64,000 nt of DNA from Ichthyophis bannanicus (taxonomy: Eukaryota; Chordata; Amphibia; Gymnophiona; Ichthyophiidae). The translations under genes and the position numbers were made by a program. The first letter of the stretch is position 1, and every line of letters begins with the position of its first letter. Below are positions 10,432 through 64,000 of the stretch, piece after piece. The notes beneath the pieces were generated by a model that was given only the letters and a program-made list of their open reading frames with translations, made no database searches and was not told where the DNA came from. The DNA is taken from contig CM066041.1 of the NCBI GenBank assembly GCA_033557465.1, forward strand, positions 157,331,532-157,395,531, read 5' to 3'.

Positions 10432-11054
10432 AGTTTCTTTCATGGAAAGTTATTTTCCTAATTGCCATCACTTCTGCAAGACGCATTAGTGAACTACAGG
10501 CGTTAGTAGCTGACCCTCCTTATACAAGGTTTCACCATGATAAAGTAGTCCTCAGGACTCATCCTCACTTTCTGCCAAAGGTGGTTTTGCCTTTTCATTT
10601 AAACAAGTCGGTTTATCTTCCTATATTCTTCCCTAGGCTTCATGCCTCCAGTGCAGAAAGGAATCTTCACACATTGGATTGTAAAAGAGCCTTGGCTTTT
10701 TATCTCCAAAGAACTAAGCCACATAGAAAATCTTCTCAGTTTTTTGTGGCTTTTGACTCTAGTCATTTGGGACTTCCAGTTTCTAAAAGAACTCTGTCAA
10801 ATTGGATTGCAAATTGCATATCCTATACATATCAGAGTAAGGGACTTTCTCTCGAAGGCCATGTCACGGCTCACAATGTGAGAGCAACGGCAGCCTCAAC
10901 GGCTAACCTTCAATCTGTCTCTATTGATGACATCTGCAAAGCAGCCACTTGGACTTCGGTACATACCTTCACAGCCCACTATTGCTTAGACAAGGACTCC
11001 CGTCGGGATGCCTTGTTTGGCCAGGCAGTTCTACAACATCTCTTCCATATTTAA
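10428..11054 (+). pseudogene. DIRS copy 1 tyrosine recombinase, catalytic part
   Basis: This frame carries the catalytic half. The first arginine is in ITSARRISEL (codons 10476-10484), the H-x-x-R box is AHNVRATAAS (10869-10883 onward), and the likely nucleophilic tyrosine is in FTAHYCLD (codon 10980-10982). These match the order required in tyrosine recombinases and set DIRS apart from LTR elements. The catalytic half looks complete and is split from its N-terminus only by a frameshift near 10428. It ends about 110 bp before the internal complementary region. Confidence 0.85.
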
Positions 11055-11164
11055 TACAGCTCCTACCCACCATCCACAGTTTGGATGCCTAAGGTCCATG
11101 GGAGGAAGCATGACCCATCTCACCTGGGTTCGCAGCCAGTTGGGGTCACCCCTTGGCATCTTTC

Positions 11165-11280
11165 AGCTGGGTAGTCCCCATATGTGAAGACTACATTCCT
11201 GCTTGTTCCTGGAGATAGCGTAGTTACTCACCTGTAACAGGTGATCTCCGGGAACAGCAGGAATTTAGTCTTCACAACCC
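11165..11280 (+). repeat. Internal complementary region of DIRS copy 1
   Basis: The first half (catatgtgaagactacattcctgcttg) is the reverse complement of the outer left terminal repeat near 5905-5944. The second half (ttactcacctgtaacaggtg, then cagcaggaatttagtcttcac) is the reverse complement of the outer right terminal repeat near 11490-11542. The two meet at about 11218. This junction is the template that lets DIRS elements restore their ends. Confidence 0.9.
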
Positions 11281-11344
11281 ACCCACCTCCCCTAGGAGTT
11301 TGTCTCTATCTCTCTCTTTCTCTACTTCTCTCCTTTGGTCTCAG

Positions 11345-11545
11345 CTATAAACTCAACTGAAATGAGAGAGGTACAGAGGCGGGAAGGCAGCACGCATGCG
11401 CTGTGGGATGCTCCCAAAAGTTTTCCTATTGGACGCTGGGGAGCGTTCCCGCTCGGGCTCCGTCGGTACCGACAATACCCATATGTGAAGACTAAATTCT
11501 TGCTGTTTCTGGAGATCACTTGTTACAGGTGAGTAACTATGCTTT
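11345..11545 (+). repeat. Right inverted terminal repeat of DIRS copy 1
   Basis: It is the reverse complement of 5900-6070, including the block tcctattggacgctggggag and the terminal catatgtgaagacta. An extra terminal extension (ttgttacaggtgagtaac) is matched only in the internal complementary region. Asymmetric ends of this kind are normal for DIRS1-like elements. Confidence 0.9.
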
Positions 11546-11620
11546 CTCAACAAAGATAATTTTGAGCCAAATTATTTTTCTGATGGCAGGTTTCAAAATA
11601 AATTGTTTTTACCGTTTCAG

Positions 11621-63413
<51,793 letters not shown>

Positions 63414-63519
63414 TGACATTCAAATGATTTATCTGGTCAACTTTGGAAGTTGTTAAAATAAATCATCATTTTTTTAATACCTAGTAAACAGATAACTTTT
63501 GCCCAGACATCTTGATGTC

Positions 63520-63695
63520 AGTCCAAAAACTGGGAGACTGGGCATCCAAATGGCAGATGAAATTTAATGTGAACAAGTGCAAAATTATGCACTAAGGGAA
63601 GAAGAACCCAAATGATGGTTATGTGATGCAAGGTTTCACATTAGGAATCACCACTCAGAAAAAAGATCTCGGCATAATTCTAGATCACTATATCC
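63520..63695 (+). mobile_element. CR1-like (type A) fragment, plus strand
   Basis: It encodes WQMKFNVNKCKIMH, then a stop, GKKNPNDGYVMQGFTLGITT and QKKDLGIILD. The fragment stops at about 63695, where an inverted related fragment begins. Confidence 0.75.
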
Positions 63696-63699
63696 TTTT

Positions 63700-63925
63700 T
63701 AAGATATGGCAACCAGAACTGCACACAATATTCAAGATGCAGTTGCACCATGGAGCAATACAGAGGCATTATAATATCCTTTGTTTTATTCTCCATTCCT
63801 TTCCTGATGATTCCCAGCATTCTGTTTGCTTTCCTGGCCGCTGCTGCACACTGGGCGGAGAGTTTCAACGTATTGTCCACGATGATGCTTAAATCCTTTA
63901 ATGTGCAACTTTGCATCGTGTAACT
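63700..63925 (-). mobile_element. CR1-like (type A) fragment, minus strand, tail-to-tail with the previous one
   Basis: The minus-strand frame reads SIIVDNTLKLSAQCAAAARK, KANRMLGIIRKGMENKTKD and LEYCVQFWLPYLKKDI. Its 5' part overlaps the protein region at the end of the plus-strand fragment. Neither fragment reaches the CR1 3' terminus. Confidence 0.75.
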
Positions 63926-63931
63926 GTAGTT

Positions 63932-64000
63932 TTATTTATTTATTTACTAGAACTTATATACCGCCACTTCCAAAGATCAGTGGCGGTTTACAGAGAACAA
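63932..64000 (-). mobile_element. L2-type or SINE 3' tail, minus strand, cut by the window end
   Basis: On the minus strand it reads gtaaaccgccactgatcttt, then ggaagtggcggtatataagt and a ttctagtaaataaataaata tail. This is the L2-type 3' end. The remainder lies beyond the window. Confidence 0.7.

Larger units (their letters stand above)
5898..11545 (+). mobile_element. DIRS-type retrotransposon, copy 1, with terminal and internal complementary repeats
   Basis: The element has the diagnostic DIRS plan: inverted terminal repeats, a gag-like ORF, reverse transcriptase with RNase H, a tyrosine recombinase instead of a DDE integrase, and an internal region complementary to both ends. The left repeat (about 5900-6070) is the reverse complement of the right one (about 11345-11545). 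The stretch 11165-11280 joins the complement of the outermost left end to the complement of the outermost right end. Frameshifts and at least one stop inactivate it. It lies in the intron just before the first visible FASN exon. Confidence 0.92.

Overview
This is a vertebrate nuclear genomic window. Its only cellular gene is an internal piece of fatty acid synthase (FASN) on the + strand. Seven exons with matching splice phases (11621-11771, 34299-34477, 35325-35444, 43674-43796, 52684-52907, 61967-62168, 63238-63389) encode one uninterrupted protein stretch covering the enoyl-reductase domain and the start of the ketoreductase domain. Earlier and later exons lie outside the window. Two introns are short (about 0.8 and 1.1 kb); the other four are about 8 to 22.5 kb and are packed with mobile elements.

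The repeat content is DIRS-type tyrosine-recombinase retrotransposons, several LINE groups (CR1-like, L2-like, RTE-like, an L1-type ORF1 remnant), tRNA-derived SINEs, hAT-like non-autonomous DNA transposons and large LTRs. This mixture, with long introns, suggests an amphibian with a large genome. A caecilian is my best guess, but that is inference and the window alone does not prove it. There are no bacterial features, rRNA genes or CRISPR arrays.

Layout. 1-4705: an L2-like fragment (-), then a nearly complete L2-like LINE (+). 4705-5900: SINE debris and a GC-rich hairpin element. 5900-11545: DIRS copy 1 (+) with inverted terminal repeats and internal complementary region. 11621-11771: FASN exon. 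11930-24410: a mosaic of CR1, RTE, L2, SINE and hAT pieces plus a 1.3-kb solo LTR with an open reading frame. 24413-34112: DIRS copy 2 (-), broken by an inverted-repeat element, a second LTR of the same family and a CR1 LINE. 34299-35444: two FASN exons around a pyrimidine-rich intron. 36285-43260: CR1 pieces, DIRS copy 3 (-) and an L1-type ORF1 remnant. 43674: FASN exon. 45215-47352: a CR1 copy that looks mosaic. 47725-52000: DIRS copy 4 (+), with a fourfold tandem duplication inside its reverse transcriptase and an in-frame CR1 insertion. 51999-52194: a perfect palindromic element. 52684: FASN exon. 53487-61505: a SINE split by a 1.4-kb foldback element, then hAT, CR1, L2 and RTE pieces. 61967 and 63238: the last two FASN exons. 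The window ends in CR1 and L2 fragments.

The mobile elements do not cooperate with FASN. Their interest lies in nesting order, in the pairing of a SINE with the L2 3' tail, in a shared open frame in the large LTRs, and in several foldback structures I cannot assign to a named family.
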